From assembly GCA_032164295.1 (NCBI GenBank), contig JAJHTX010000009.1, forward strand, positions 992,001-1,056,000: DNA of 64,000 nucleotides. Direction: 5' to 3'. The notes under the pieces are model-generated. The model had not been told where the DNA came from, made no database searches, and saw nothing but the letters and a program-made list of their open reading frames with translations. Position numbers and translations under genes: made by a program. Positions 12,483 through 24,164 of the stretch are shown piece by piece; positions within the stretch are counted from its first letter, which is position 1; each line of letters starts with the position of its first letter. The DNA comes from Inonotus obliquus (taxonomy: Eukaryota; Basidiomycota; Agaricomycetes; Hymenochaetales; Hymenochaetaceae).

Positions 12483-12777
12483 AGGGCGTCCCTCATCGTT
12501 TCCGAGACGGCGATTGTTCGTATGATATTATCAAAATAGGAATCTCCATCAGTACTGCCGTACTGCCACAGTTTCTCATGGCAAAAATGTTGATTGCGCG
12601 CGACACGAAAAAGCGATCGTTCCCACCTCCTACCATCGGGCGTGTATCAGCTGTGTGGCAGCATTATCGCCATCGATCACGAGCTCGTAGTGCAGGCTCC
12701 TTCGTACGACGCTTCCTGTGGTGTTTATCGAGTGCTGCGTTCGAACTCTTAACCCAAAAATCAAATCACCAGACTAG

Positions 12778-14103
12778 ATGGACAAACTGCCTGTCGAAAT
12801 CCTCCGGGTTATCTTTCATAAGAGTTTACCAAGCGTAAAAACGCTGAGGACGACCCGCTCACCATCCGTGACGATCCCTCTGTACATTTCGCACGTTTGT
12901 CGTCGCTGGCGTGAAGTCGCTCTCTCATTTGGGATCCTATGGTCTTACCTCGCCATTGAATACGATGGAACGGATACGGAAGAAAGGCGAAAGGCGAAAC
13001 TCGAAATCTTCAATACGTGGCTTCAAAGAACGAAATTATCACCGCTCAACTTCTTCGTTATCCTCTGGCCGTACAAAGGCGAGGAGGAAAGTCGAGGCGT
13101 GGAGCTCATAACTAGGACATTGCTCTTGCATCAGCGTCGGTGGAGAGACCTCGTATGTGCATGGACACTTGAACACGTTCCCGGACTTTCGAGGATAAAA
13201 GCGACGGATATGCCTGCACTCACGGATTTAACGCTGAAATTTTACGACTGGAAATGCAAGGAACTCCCGCATGTTTGTATCGCCGAGTCATCCCATCTGG
13301 AAAGCTTGATGCTTTGCGGTAAATTTACGTTTGTATGCGGCGCCAATCTCAAATACGCTCTTAAAAGAGTGCAACTCTGCTTCAATGCGAGGGACGAAAG
13401 GGCGGTCGAATGTTGCCTGGACGTATTGAGCGCGTGCCCAAACCTCACTCACCTCTGGTTCGAAACTCATGATTCCAAAGACTCCCCTAAAACTACTCAG
13501 GAGACGGCTATAGATCGCCCTCCCTTCTCACGCGACATCCAGGAGCTTACGCTTTCGGAAACTTCCAGTGACTTCGCATCCGTGGTGATAAGCAAATTGA
13601 CGCTTCCCCTTTTGAAGGCTTTAGTCTTCAAGACGAACAACTTCCACTCCCGAAGCCCAGTGCTGTATGAATTCGTGCAGCGTTCTTGCCCTCCGCTGGA
13701 AAGGCTTGAAGTACAAGGTACTCATGCTCAGCAAGAATTATTGGCCCCGTTACTTCCTCTGCTACACTCGTTGAGGGATCTTGGCCTCCATGGTGTCAAG
13801 CCAGTTTGGTTGTTTCAAAAGTTTAGCCGCGAGGGATGCATGATATGCCCTGTACTGCGATGTATCCGTCTGACAAAGCTGATTTCCCCAGACGATGATG
13901 AACTCACGGAGTACCTGGACGCATTGTGCACTATGGTAGAGTCGCGAGGGAGCGATTCGGGTGTGGTATCTGTTGCAGACGGTCACCTGGGTTGTGGAGA
14001 GTTTTTGGCTTCGAACATCCGCCAACACTATGATGAAATGAAGGAGTCAATTCGATACGTGGACGGCGCATACGATTTGCGTATTGATCTTGAAGGACGC
14101 TAG
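12778..14103 (+). CDS. F-box protein (second of tandem pair)
   Basis: This single-exon gene of 441 codons starts MDKLPVEILRVIFHKSLPSV and continues YISHVCRRWREVALSFGILW. It matches the upstream neighbour block by block (TWLQRTKLSPLNF, LHQRRWRDL, SPVLYEFVQRSCPPLERL, LDALCTMVESRGSDSG). The arrangement is an N-terminal Skp1-binding F-box followed by a variable putative substrate-recognition region with Leu-rich segments. The start is unambiguous because the F-box begins at the first residue. It probably arose by tandem duplication and then diverged, since only patches are identical. No defect is visible, so both copies appear functional. Confidence 0.88.
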   Translation: MDKLPVEILRVIFHKSLPSVKTLRTTRSPSVTIPLYISHVCRRWREVALSFGILWSYLAIEYDGTDTEERRKAKLEIFNTWLQRTKLSPLNFFVILWPYKGEEESRGVELITRTLLLHQRRWRDLVCAWTLEHVPGLSRIKATDMPALTDLTLKFYDWKCKELPHVCIAESSHLESLMLCGKFTFVCGANLKYALKRVQLCFNARDERAVECCLDVLSACPNLTHLWFETHDSKDSPKTTQETAIDRPPFSRDIQELTLSETSSDFASVVISKLTLPLLKALVFKTNNFHSRSPVLYEFVQRSCPPLERLEVQGTHAQQELLAPLLPLLHSLRDLGLHGVKPVWLFQKFSREGCMICPVLRCIRLTKLISPDDDELTEYLDALCTMVESRGSDSGVVSVADGHLGCGEFLASNIRQHYDEMKESIRYVDGAYDLRIDLEGR

Positions 14104-14726
14104 CTATTCATAGTTTTTATTGCCCTTGTCACTTCCTGACTTTCTTTCCTACCGTCGTATGCTTATTGAGGCAAGATGCATTGGACTTGGAGACTATTCC
14201 TGCCGTTACGGTTTTACAATTCTTGCTGAGACTTCGACAGCGAGGACATGTGTCGAAGTTTTGGCATCATGGACTACTTCCACATCGCGCAGTCCTTTCA
14301 AATCTATATCTATGACAGCTGTATTGTCCGGCCATTTAGAAAAATCAGTATAGGTCATGAAGTTACGATTCAAATTCGTTTTCTCACACCTTTTTGCTCA
14401 TTCTTGTTATGTATAAATGTCCACTGACTTCTCTGCGAGCCTGGCATCGATACCGGCGGGATCAATAGGAAGTCAGTGTAACGTGTACTGAATGGTACGT
14501 TAGTTTACGAGTGTATGAAGAGTGAGAGAGTGGTAATTAGTCGGAGAAGTGCCGGAGACCCATGCGGTAATTGTAGTAGTATCCATTCTCATGAAGTGAA
14601 AGGTCGGGCCCTGTTATTATTAACATGGAATGAGAGAATATTGAGAAATCATCGGTCACAATCCGTTCATTCCATTTCCCATCAGCCTCAACAAGTAATA
14701 CACAAATAATATTTGCTTTCACGGAG
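14104..14726. other. Convergent intergenic region
   Basis: A 623-bp tail-to-tail spacer between the second F-box gene (+) and the HD-domain gene (-). It should contain both 3' UTRs. No gene is visible; short open frames here lack coding signals. Confidence 0.4.
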
Positions 14727-15810
14727 TCAATTGTCGTATTTTTCCATGACACTGTTGTTCCGTACGTCCGTCGCGAAATTGCTTGGGACACCTTCAACCC
14801 AATTGGGGCTTTCGAACGTCGTAGTGTGGCACCATGGTTTGAGAGCAAGCTCCTTCTCAATGGTACGCGCGAAGCATCTAGACCAGCCCTTGCGGGGAAA
14901 GGCCGCACATGTCGTTTCAATAAGGTCTGGATGAATCAAGTTTGCGCGACTTAAAAGGACACGTGAGTAATTGTAGCAATAGGGGAAAGAGCAATAGCAG
15001 ATCGGTCTAGAGAAGCATACTCACATCCCCACGTTGTCTTTGAAGGAACATGAGCCACAAGAAGTTGGGAATAAGGGAAGTACTTACCAAGGACGGTAGC
15101 TAGTTGGATGATCTGTCCAATCATCGTGATATTCCCGCTGAATACGAGCGCGCAATCAGAACCGGGATTCCGCGAGCAGCGGGGGAAGACAAAAAGAGAA
15201 GGGGAAAGGAAAACGAACCCTTTGACAAAGATATCCTGGTGCCGAATTATAGCCTCACATACTCCATCCGCTTGATCCTCGACGCCGCCGTTCGCGAGGA
15301 TCAGCTCACGCGCGACAATCGCACCCTTGAACTCAAAGGACATTTTGGTCGTTGCAAGAAAGGCGTCTGCTGTACCGATGTCGTGAAGTAGACATGTGAG
15401 ATAGTAAGTCTCAGAGTCGTATGACCAGTCTGGAAAATGCGTCTTGACAAGAGCAGTTCCTTAAATGAATGATAAGTCGACTATACATGCATACCCAAGA
15501 AGGTATAAGAGCCCGGTACCATATATGTAGACACGGTTGCTATGATTGAATGTTTGTTCATTGAGCTTTGACTATTTGGTAGGCATTCGTAAGTTATCAA
15601 AGGAGTTTATTCGGCCAGTCAAGAGCTCACTTTCACAAATTCCTTGACCTTCTGGACGAGGGGAGAATCCGGAAGAGGGAAGTCCTGGAACTTGAACGAA
15701 TCCTGTTGTGGATTCTTCCCATTGGCAGTAGGATGATCCTTGAAGAGCACTTCTGGGTCCCTTACGACGGGAGTGTACCCGTAGAACTTGACTTGTTGCT
15801 CGAAAGACAT
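14727..15810 (-). CDS. HD-domain protein, cyanamide hydratase-like
   Basis: This gene is read from 15810 down to 14727 and assembled from about six exons. It starts MSFEQQVKFYGYTPVV. Exon joins give TFNHSNRVYIYGTALVK, then TCLLHDIGTADAF with the metal-binding HD pair, then AIIRHQDIF and NITMIGQIIQLATVLDNVG, then the C-terminal block AFPRKGWSRCFARTIEKE and KPWCHTT. These blocks occur in the same order in fungal cyanamide hydratases (Ddi2/Ddi3, Myrothecium enzyme), Zn-dependent HD proteins that hydrate cyanamide to urea. The true substrate is not certain, because many fungal homologues are uncharacterised. Every intron join is phase-consistent. The gene shares a 365-bp divergent promoter with OXA1. 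Confidence 0.88.
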
Positions 15811-16175
15811 TGCCAATACTTTTAAATTTTTTGCTCAGATCGTAGTTCTCCGTCAGTTTCGTTCTTCTAGCGGCTCGGGCGAGATACTGCGAGTCCGCGA
15901 CTCACCTCGTTCACTTCGAGGGTCGACGAGGTAGGAGAAGCCAACTGATATGAGTCGCTTTCAGACAATGCGGAGGTTGTGACACATGATCAGGCGAGTA
16001 ACACAGATGCTCCGTCAGATTACTCATGAGAGCTTCTGAAATACACTGAGGCACTTGAAGCCCAAAACGCTCATGATAGCCTCCTTTCCTTCGGCTTCGG
16101 TAGCCTAAATAGGTAGTAATCTTCGCTTCGCTTTGTAATGCGACACGTGACATTTTTTTCCTCTGCCACTCATTC
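15811..16175. promoter_or_regulatory. Bidirectional promoter between HD gene and OXA1
   Basis: A 365-bp region between divergent start codons must hold both promoters. It contains an inverted segment around 15885-15905 (CGAGATACTGCGAG and nearby CGCGACTCACCTCG). No specific factor site can be assigned. Confidence 0.4.
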
Positions 16176-17769
16176 ATGCCGTGCTTTTCCAGGTCGCTGA
16201 AGGCAACGATGAACGCCTCTTTGGTGGCATGTCTAGCTCGCCCAGCTCGTCATGCAGTTAGCCGGTATGTCGTATAGGCGTACACTGCAAACTTAGTACT
16301 AAGAAAGGGTTTCACTGCAGAAGTGCTTTCTTACCTTCACGTTCGCTGACACGCCTTCAGGTGAGTTGAGAGCCTGCTTCGAAGGAAATGTCTAAAATAG
16401 CTATAGCGGAGTAGGTCGTTGCTTCTCCCTAGTCCACTGGTATGGACGCTTGGGTCGTCGAGGAACTTTTCTTGGAATCCGTTCGGAGGTGCATCGTCCC
16501 CAAGTCCAACGCAAAGTCAGTCTCTTCCTTTTCTGAATATCGGTGTCCGATTGAATCGTTTCTATTGCTGAACAGCCCCTGCATCTGAAGCCCCTCCTCC
16601 ACCTCCTGCGGTATTGGAAGAGCCATCAGCGGCATCGGCGCAGACGAGCTCACAACTTCCCAGCGATAGCTCGTCACTACCACTAGCCGATGCTGACTTC
16701 GGTATAACAGACACTTTGTCGAGCGCTGTAGCAGAACTGGCCGCGCGACCCCCTCCACTACAGTATGGAGACATGGCAGCTCTCGGTCTTGCTAGTTGGT
16801 CCCCAGCAGGGTTTTTTCCTTGGCTTCTTGAGACGGTTCAGGTTTCGACCGGTTTACCTTGGTGGGAGGTCATCGTTCTGACGACCATCGGGGCGCGTCT
16901 TGCGTTGCTTCCCCTTATCATCCGTACCACTCGTTCGCAAGCCATCATGGCTCCATTGCAGAAGCAAATTCAGGAGTTTAACCAGCGCTCTTTGAAAATG
17001 CGCCAGGCGGGAGATATATTCGGCGCAAGACAGGTGATTCAGCAACAGCAAATGCTGATAAGGAAAGCCGGGGTCAACCCTTTTGAATCGTTGCTCACCG
17101 CAGCAACGCAAGCGACTGTACAAATCGGGTTTTTCCTCGGATTGCGTCGAATGTGTACAGCCCCAGTGGAACAGCTTAAAGATGGTGGTTTTGGGTGGAT
17201 TACAGACCTAACCGCTGCGGACCCGACCTATATCCTACCTCTTGCCAACTTCATCTTTGCCAATATACAACTATCGGTGGGTCCTCACTATTGGAGATTC
17301 AATGTGTGTGAAGAAGACTTAATTGGTTTTGACTTTCGTAGCTAAGTAAACGTGACATGCTTGCTTCCGGATCACCAAACGCGGGCCATATTGTTAATGG
17401 CATGCGATTGTTCACAGTCATTGCATGCTACTTCGTCGTTTACTTCCCAGCCGTATGTGTTCAAAATTCCTTACGATTGTAAACAAAGAGAGCCTAACAA
17501 TATTCCATTAGGGATTAAATATCCACCTTATCACCTCCATCGCAGTCATGTCGGTACAGACGCTTTTACTCCGCATACCCGCATTGCGCAAAGCGTTTTC
17601 GCTCCCTATGCTTCCGCCCATCCCTGGAACAAAACCGCCAAGCTTCAAGGACACGTTAAATAGTTTCAAGGCATGGTACAAGCGTAGAATGGACGATTCA
17701 GCAATAAAACACGCAGAACGCCAACGCAAGATTCGTATGGCAGTTCAAAAGCAGCGACCGCGATTATGA
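16176..17769 (+). CDS. OXA1: Mitochondrial inner-membrane insertase Oxa1 (YidC/Oxa1 family)
   Basis: Oxa1 inserts mitochondrially encoded and conservatively sorted proteins into the inner membrane. The first exons encode an Arg/Ser-rich presequence without acidic residues (ATMNASLVACLARPARHA, then SLTRLQRSRS and SSRNFSWNPFGGA), as expected for matrix import. The conserved core starts LPWWEVIVLTTIGARLALLP and includes RSQAIMAPLQKQIQEFNQR, FESLLTAATQATVQIGFFLG, NAGHIVNGMRLFTVIACYFV and GLNIHLITSIAVMSVQTLLL. That gives the usual five hydrophobic segments. The C-terminal tail (KAWYKRRMDDS onward) is basic and would face matrix ribosomes. Six exons join in frame, including one intron with donor GTCAGT. 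Two in-frame ATGs, 16176 and 16209, could start it; I use the first. Confidence 0.92.
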
Positions 17770-20700
17770 TTCGATTCATTCTCGTCAAACCTTGTCAAAC
17801 GTTTGGGTATGGGGAATACCCTCAAATAATGCATATTCCATTGGTTGTATCCCCTTGCATTAAGTAGCAATTGATCTTACCCGATAATTGATAAATCTTC
17901 ACCGTTCACACGCTGGTATTGAGGGACTTCATGGGAGAATGGGAGAGAATAGGAGAATGAGAATGAGGGACTCGCAGGAACTTTTCATCGTGTCTCGAGG
18001 GAACCCGTCAAGACCCCGTCGCTATATAAAATCATGGATATTTCGCGGTACCCCGCTTCTGGTTTCCTCCCCACCCCTACTCTATGGACCAGGCACTTCT
18101 TATTCATGAAGGGGAAGAACAACGCGCTATATTACTCGTCCGTCGCACAGAAATAGATCCTTCTTTATTCGTGTGTTCCCTCGCCTCAAATGTCGACTAC
18201 CTCTTCCCGTTCCCTTAATGGCTTGACGAGGAAGTTCTCAAGCTTGAGAGGCTTCACAGGGATTCAAAAAAAGAGATAAAGATGAAAAGTCTATTTGACA
18301 GCGTGTATCTTTGCTTGGTGGTACGTCAGACTTGGATGACCACCGTTGACTGACTGTGGTGTGCGTTTTAACCACCCGATCCTGGACACCGCAAGGTAGC
18401 TTCAGAGGGAAACAGATAGTGCGGACAGCGAGGAGAGAGTTTGTTAGAATCCACGGACATTGAGCATTACTAATGACTATCAGTAGAATCTATTCCTGCT
18501 AAGCATGGCAAGAAGTGGGAAGTCAGAACTGGAAGGTGAGAGGTGAGAGCCGTAAGGACCTAGCCTTCAGAAGGCCCGGAAGCTGCTCCAGCTCTGGTCT
18601 CCAGATGTAGATGCAGATAGGGATGGAGATGCAAACCTTGAATGAAGATGCGGATAGATGGGTATAAGACCGCGTGAGTGTATGTAAGTTTAGAAGATAC
18701 GGTCCGCAGGATTGTACTAGTCGCGATCCTAATCCAATCGATGAGAGAAGAGACGAGAGATGGTAGATACGTAAGTACTGTAGAAGGTGCCTCGAAAGGA
18801 TAGATATGGTGCGCGGGTGCGAGTACAGTTTGGAGCCTCTTTTGGTATTCTCACCTAGCCGCGCCTCATTTCTTCTTATCACTATATTTATGCATTTCAT
18901 TTTTTTTAACTTTTTTTACGTTCGACTCTGATTTCTTCTATTCGCCTCATCTCACTGACCGTTCTCAACACTTGGTCACAACACACTATGTAGCACTATC
19001 CCAACAACCATCAACCCACGTTTCACTCACCCTCTTACTACTCGTGGTTCGCGGTGCACGTTGGTGCGGTACGTGGTGCATACGTGCCATCGTGGCGTCC
19101 CCCAGGCCTTCTTCGCGAACAGATGCTCAAGAAGATGATAAACTTCATCGACTATTAGATTGCTTCACAGCTACATACTGTGCAATCGCCGCCGCCGCCA
19201 TGGTTTCCTACACGCGCGCTAATTCGTAACTAACTCGATTAGAATCTTAATTGAGACGCGAGTTGAGTACGGGGTAGTAGCCACCTTCTTTACAAGCGAG
19301 CAAGAGAAATATACACCTTAGCGTTACTTTACAGTGTCATATTCAAGTTACCTGCCAGAAGGAAAGAATATAAGGCTCCGATTTTGAATCATACAACTCA
19401 GGCCGTTCAAACCAGTGTATGTATTTGGGAGAATCCTTTTCCCCATCCTCCCCCTGCCCCTTTTCTCTTTTCCGGTCCATGATGATCATCGCAAAACCGT
19501 CAAACAGAATATCTCAGATTCTACCGATCTCTAAAGTTCCTGAAAGAAGTGTTAGGATTTTCAGTTTCGTAATGAGAAAGACTTCATCCCACCGCGGAAA
19601 GAAATAAAATAAAGTCCTTTCCAGTCCAGCAAAGCCTCCAATCGGAGCACACCGGATCAATGGTCGACGATCGATTTCACCATCATGCGTACGGATGAAT
19701 CCACCACCCACAAGAGAATAAACATTTACCATATGTCTAGATTTGAAAGGACCAGAGTCAAATTTGACAAAGTTCCATTCCAACGAAAAGGACTATGAAC
19801 GGGAGAAAAGAAGAGACAAGAGTCATAATATATTCACCCTGATCAGATGACAAGGATGAAAAAACAAGCCGTTCACGTTCACCCTCTGTTCCTGGCCACC
19901 TTGTAGCCATCGTGGCGTTCCACGTGCACCGCATTCCCCCCCGCCCCCCGCTCTCTCTACTGGCACCCCTGTGTGTCCAGTGGTCAAGCTTCTACGGCCT
20001 ACTTTTGTTCTTGGCCACCCCAAAACCGTCTTTGAATTCGATTGATCGAGTTTGACACGATCGAATTAGCTATCAAACTGTCAACCACGTCGAAGCCAAT
20101 CAAATGCGTAAAAGCTTGAAGAAGGAGACATACCATAGTCTACCTCAAAAACCAAAAGCAATCCTAACATGAGTCAATGATAATTATAGCAAATGACAAC
20201 ATTAGGCGAAAGATGATCATGAGGGATGGCAACTTACGAGATGAAAGAAACGCCGCCGCACGGCGGCGGCCGCCAAAGCAGGAACCAAGTACGAACCCGG
20301 AGCAGCGTGCTGAAGAAGCGACGATATGGACGCCCCAATCGGTTCAAACCGCAGGGCGTTCACAGACTTCAGGAACTACGCAGAGAAAAGGACAGAGAGG
20401 CAGAGATAGAGCCTCAGTCTATACCGCAGTACGGCACGGCTTGAGTTCGTCAGTCACAGTTCCCATAATAGGGTTTCCAAGGGGAAGATATGCATGCATG
20501 CGTTGTTAGGTGCGTGATACGATAGAACGGCAACATGCTACTGAGCCACAATTAGCTGGTTCCAGAACATAGGCTCTAGTCCTGCTTTCTGATCTTGCAC
20601 CGCATATAGTGCAAGAGACGGTGAATATCAGAAGTCACCCAACCAAATTGTGGATAGATAAATTGCGGAAGGCCCGGTTTAGAATCACGACGCAACGCCG

Positions 20701-23700
20701 CCGCTCGAGTTACCGACCAGCCGCGATGCAGACTGCAACAAACTCAAACGTAGTCCAATTCGCCGAGCTTATCTACCCTTGGAGAAGGAGCTCCAAAGAA
20801 GGCCTCATGAGCACGATCGACCGGTGAACCCGTTCCCCCTCCAGTTCGCTCCAGATCCGAGATTCGAATGCATAGCTGAATCGCTTAATAAGGCTGGTAG
20901 AGGCGTTACAGAGGATGCGATCATGGCTTCGGTGGCGAGCTGAATAAAGGAGCCAAGCAGGCGTCACCTCTGCTGAATCGCCGCATCGAGTGTATTATAA
21001 CTCGCGTGAAGCAGAAGTGTTGGGCCTTCCACTGTGGGAGACTGCGATGGACGTGTCCCGCCCACCGCACAGCGTGGTCTTATCCTAGAAGCAGAACTCT
21101 GCCGGCGCATAAGTTGGAGATGAGCGGAGTGACAACGAAATACGGAGCTTGAAGAGTCGATGTCGTACTATACGTTGCTTTCCATAGAACAACGGTGATT
21201 TAATAATGGTTAAAATTATAACCGCATTAAATCGCCATGCGACATGCCGTGTAAGGTATCGAAGACTTGAACGGAAGATGGAAGAAGGCGCATAGGAGGA
21301 CACAAGGACAAAAATAGCACAGGGGAGACGAGTTGGACTAAGGCGATCACGAGAGTTTATCCGCTTACACTTCTGTTCGCCGTCGCTGCGTTTGAGTGGC
21401 GTTTGTCTTTCTGGATGTTCATATCGATTCTTCGTTTCTTCACGGAAAGAAGCACGCGAATTTGGATTTGGCCCGTGTCATGAAGTGCTCCATGTGAAGG
21501 AAGCGGCGCAGTTTATCACTGAAAACGCATATCAACTCCCGGGGCGCTCCACTGTCCGATGTCCACAGTGAAGTTTGTAGCTGTTACACGCATACGTGTG
21601 AGTGTATGCGTTGAGAAAACTGTAAACAGCTAGCGAGCCGGGGTTGTCAAATTTGAATGAACGATCATCATTCTGTCCGAGTGCCCCGACCTCTCCGGAA
21701 TGGTAATGGGAATGCCTCGGGTGTAGTCGCACGGAATAACTTCCGTTGTGGTAATGAGTCCATGGATCACGAAAGATTTGAGCGATGGTGTGCCTGTATT
21801 GTCGCCGGTTTTGGTCATCCGACGCATTAAACCTGTTCGATGTCGCGGTAGCTTGCGTCGCAGCAGCTTGTTAATGACATCGTATGAGTATACAGATAAA
21901 TTGCTTTACCAGAGATTATTCATCTTGGTCTGATTGATCATGAAAGGTAGCTGTCGAACTCTCCAATAAGATGCCTTTGTCCCATCTGACAAGAACGTGA
22001 ACGCGTGAGCTGGAAGAAGAGTGGATATTATGTGAGGATGTCTGATCATTTTCTATCCACGTTCAAAATGACCGCCTTTAGCCGCTCCCCGAGGGACGAA
22101 GGAGCACTAGCCAACAGCTTTACGCCAATCTGAACTTCAGAACCACGCAACTTGGAAGATGCACATATTGGCGAGTTCGGAAAGTCACTTGAAACACTAA
22201 GCGGGAGACGATGAGAAACCGTATACAGAGAAGGTTAAAGATATCCCGAGGGATACAAGGAGATGAAACACCCTTACCTCTTGAGAAGAGTAGTTTGGGG
22301 TCTGGAGAGTTAGATATGCATACGGATCTCCATTTTCCCCGTTTGCGGTATTCGGTACATGGATTTCGGAAGGTGGGATCCGGTAGTAAGGGCGCTCATG
22401 GTGGTATACTAAGTGCGAATGGATGGAAAGGCCGTTATGTGGCCAAATGGAACATATTGTAATGTCAGGATAGCACTAGAAGGCTTTCCGAGGAGCAGTA
22501 TGAGTGGCTTATGACCTCGTGCATCCGAAAAGATGATTCATCTTAGCGGGAGATGCGCTTAATGATCACCATTCATAAAGCAATTCGGTTTGCTTCATCT
22601 CCTTGCTGCCTTGCTGAGAAAAAGGTGACGAATAGCCGCGCCGCGGGTGGATCTTGCAAGAGCATCTCTATATCCTTTCTTTATCCTCATCCTATCGAGA
22701 TCCCATCATTCGGGGCCAAATGAAGGACCGCAGAGAGAAATAGTGCCGTAATTGTTGAATATTAAGTTAACGCATCGTTGCCACCGTAGTGGAAGCGCTA
22801 GGTAAGCTTGGTGGCACGAATCATCGTTTGAGTAAGCGATGTGGTTACCCTTGCCCTGGGTTAATTCAATACTGTCGGCGTTAACCACAAGTCGTACTTC
22901 ACCTGGATGTTTTCAAGGCGTAAAGTGCTCTTCGAAATGGGTGTCGATGGAAGTGTGTTGGAAGGCGTTAGTGTCGTCCGCCGTGACGATGCGCTATGTG
23001 CTATTGTTGCTGCTGACTCAGCATCCAGTAGATGTGAATGTCCATATATAGAATGTTCGGAGATCTGCGCCAGAGTCCAGATGGCGTTGATGAGCAGAGT
23101 ATGAAGTCTACCGTAACTCAAACAGCCACCGGAAGCTGAGTCTGTCCTTTTTAATTTCTCTTGATCTGTCTATTGCGCTCCCATAGACTCTCACGCGGCG
23201 AAGAACCCGCATGGAGACCTGTAATCCGACTCTCCCGCAGCTGTTCCCTTCACAGGGTATTAAATCAGAAAATCCATCGTGGGCACCATGTTCTTCGTAC
23301 ATAATGGCCCGTACCATCGCGACAAGAGGACAGATGACACTGACTGGCTACGGGAATATTTCCGGTCTCATAGGAGGAGTGAGCTACTAGTGCCTTTCTA
23401 TTTTCCACGAGCGAGCCAGATGCAGATGACACGAGTTCTTATTAAAATTCGTGTGTTCTTCGAAGAGGTAGATGAAGTGCGATCTACTCTGTCGATATCT
23501 TGCCGAGATGCTGGCATATTCCCGCCGAGCACAAGCAAAGAGCAGGTTAGTGTGCAGGTTGGGCAGGAAGGGATACCGTAATCGTATCAATTGCGGTGCC
23601 CTCGAGGCAAGGATCGGTCACGTTGGCCGGTTACCTGATCGGGACAAGAGAAGCTTGATGGGTAAAGCTTACCGCGGAGTTCCGTGGGGATGGGAAAAGG

Positions 23701-24164
23701 AAATATGCGCACTGGGAGCGCGGACTGCAGCGACAGTTTCGGAGATGGCCTATCCATTCCAAAATTTAAAAACAGAAAATATATGCTAAATTCCCGCGGG
23801 TTTACTATGGTTTATACAAGCCATGACAAGTCGCCTCTCTCCTCGTCGGTATCCTACTAGCCTCTTCTTCCCTCTCCTACCATCTCAGTCCGACTATCAC
23901 GGCTCCTTCTCCCTCATAATACGTACCTCACCGCTTGTTGCTTCCTGCTTCTTCTGCTTTCTCAGCTGCCTTCCGGACGTAGCGCTATTCACTTAAGATT
24001 CCCTACATTTCTTTCCAGATTTCCTTCATCTGCCCTCTAGAAGTATTGCATTCATCGCGTCCTTTCGGCCTCCTCCCCCCTTCTGCTGGCCTATACTATA
24101 TATTATCCTCCCTGCCACCTATCATTCATCATTCCCAGTCCCTCCCGCCCATCTCCTGCCGTTC
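17770..24164. other. 6.4-kb stretch without a convincing gene
   Basis: I find no recognisable protein on either strand. There is a TATATAAA box near 18021 upstream of a 44-codon open frame (about 18084-18218), a C-rich tract at 19936-19950, a CGG-rich stretch near 20250-20270, and a possible isolated exon at 20683-20943 listed separately. About 23830-24160 is strongly pyrimidine-rich and looks like the promoter and 5' UTR of the transporter that follows. The rest could be long regulatory DNA, non-coding transcripts or decayed transposon sequence; I cannot tell which. Confidence 0.35.
20683..20943 (+). other. Possible isolated coding exon
   Basis: A good splice acceptor (CCGGTTTAG) at 20682 is followed by 87 open codons ending in TGA at 20941. 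The frame gives a Pro-rich, charged peptide containing LEKELQRRPHEHDRPVNPF and ESLNKAGRGVTEDAI. It has no ATG of its own. An upstream ATG frame at 20226-20444, very basic (KKRRYGRPNRFKPQGVHR), might be an earlier exon, but I cannot join the two with a convincing donor. An open run of this length can occur by chance in 6 kb of sequence. Confidence 0.15.

Noticed and set aside
18523..18900. 125-codon minus-strand open frame in the gene desert
   Set aside because: Low-complexity Leu/Ser/Ile composition with no recognisable domain, and no supporting introns or neighbours.
20177..20509. Overlapping Arg-rich plus-strand open frames around a CGG-rich patch
   Set aside because: Two frames are open at once over the same GC-rich tract, a common artefact of biased composition; neither could be spliced to a convincing next exon. 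The Cys-rich end does not make a credible CaaX pheromone precursor.
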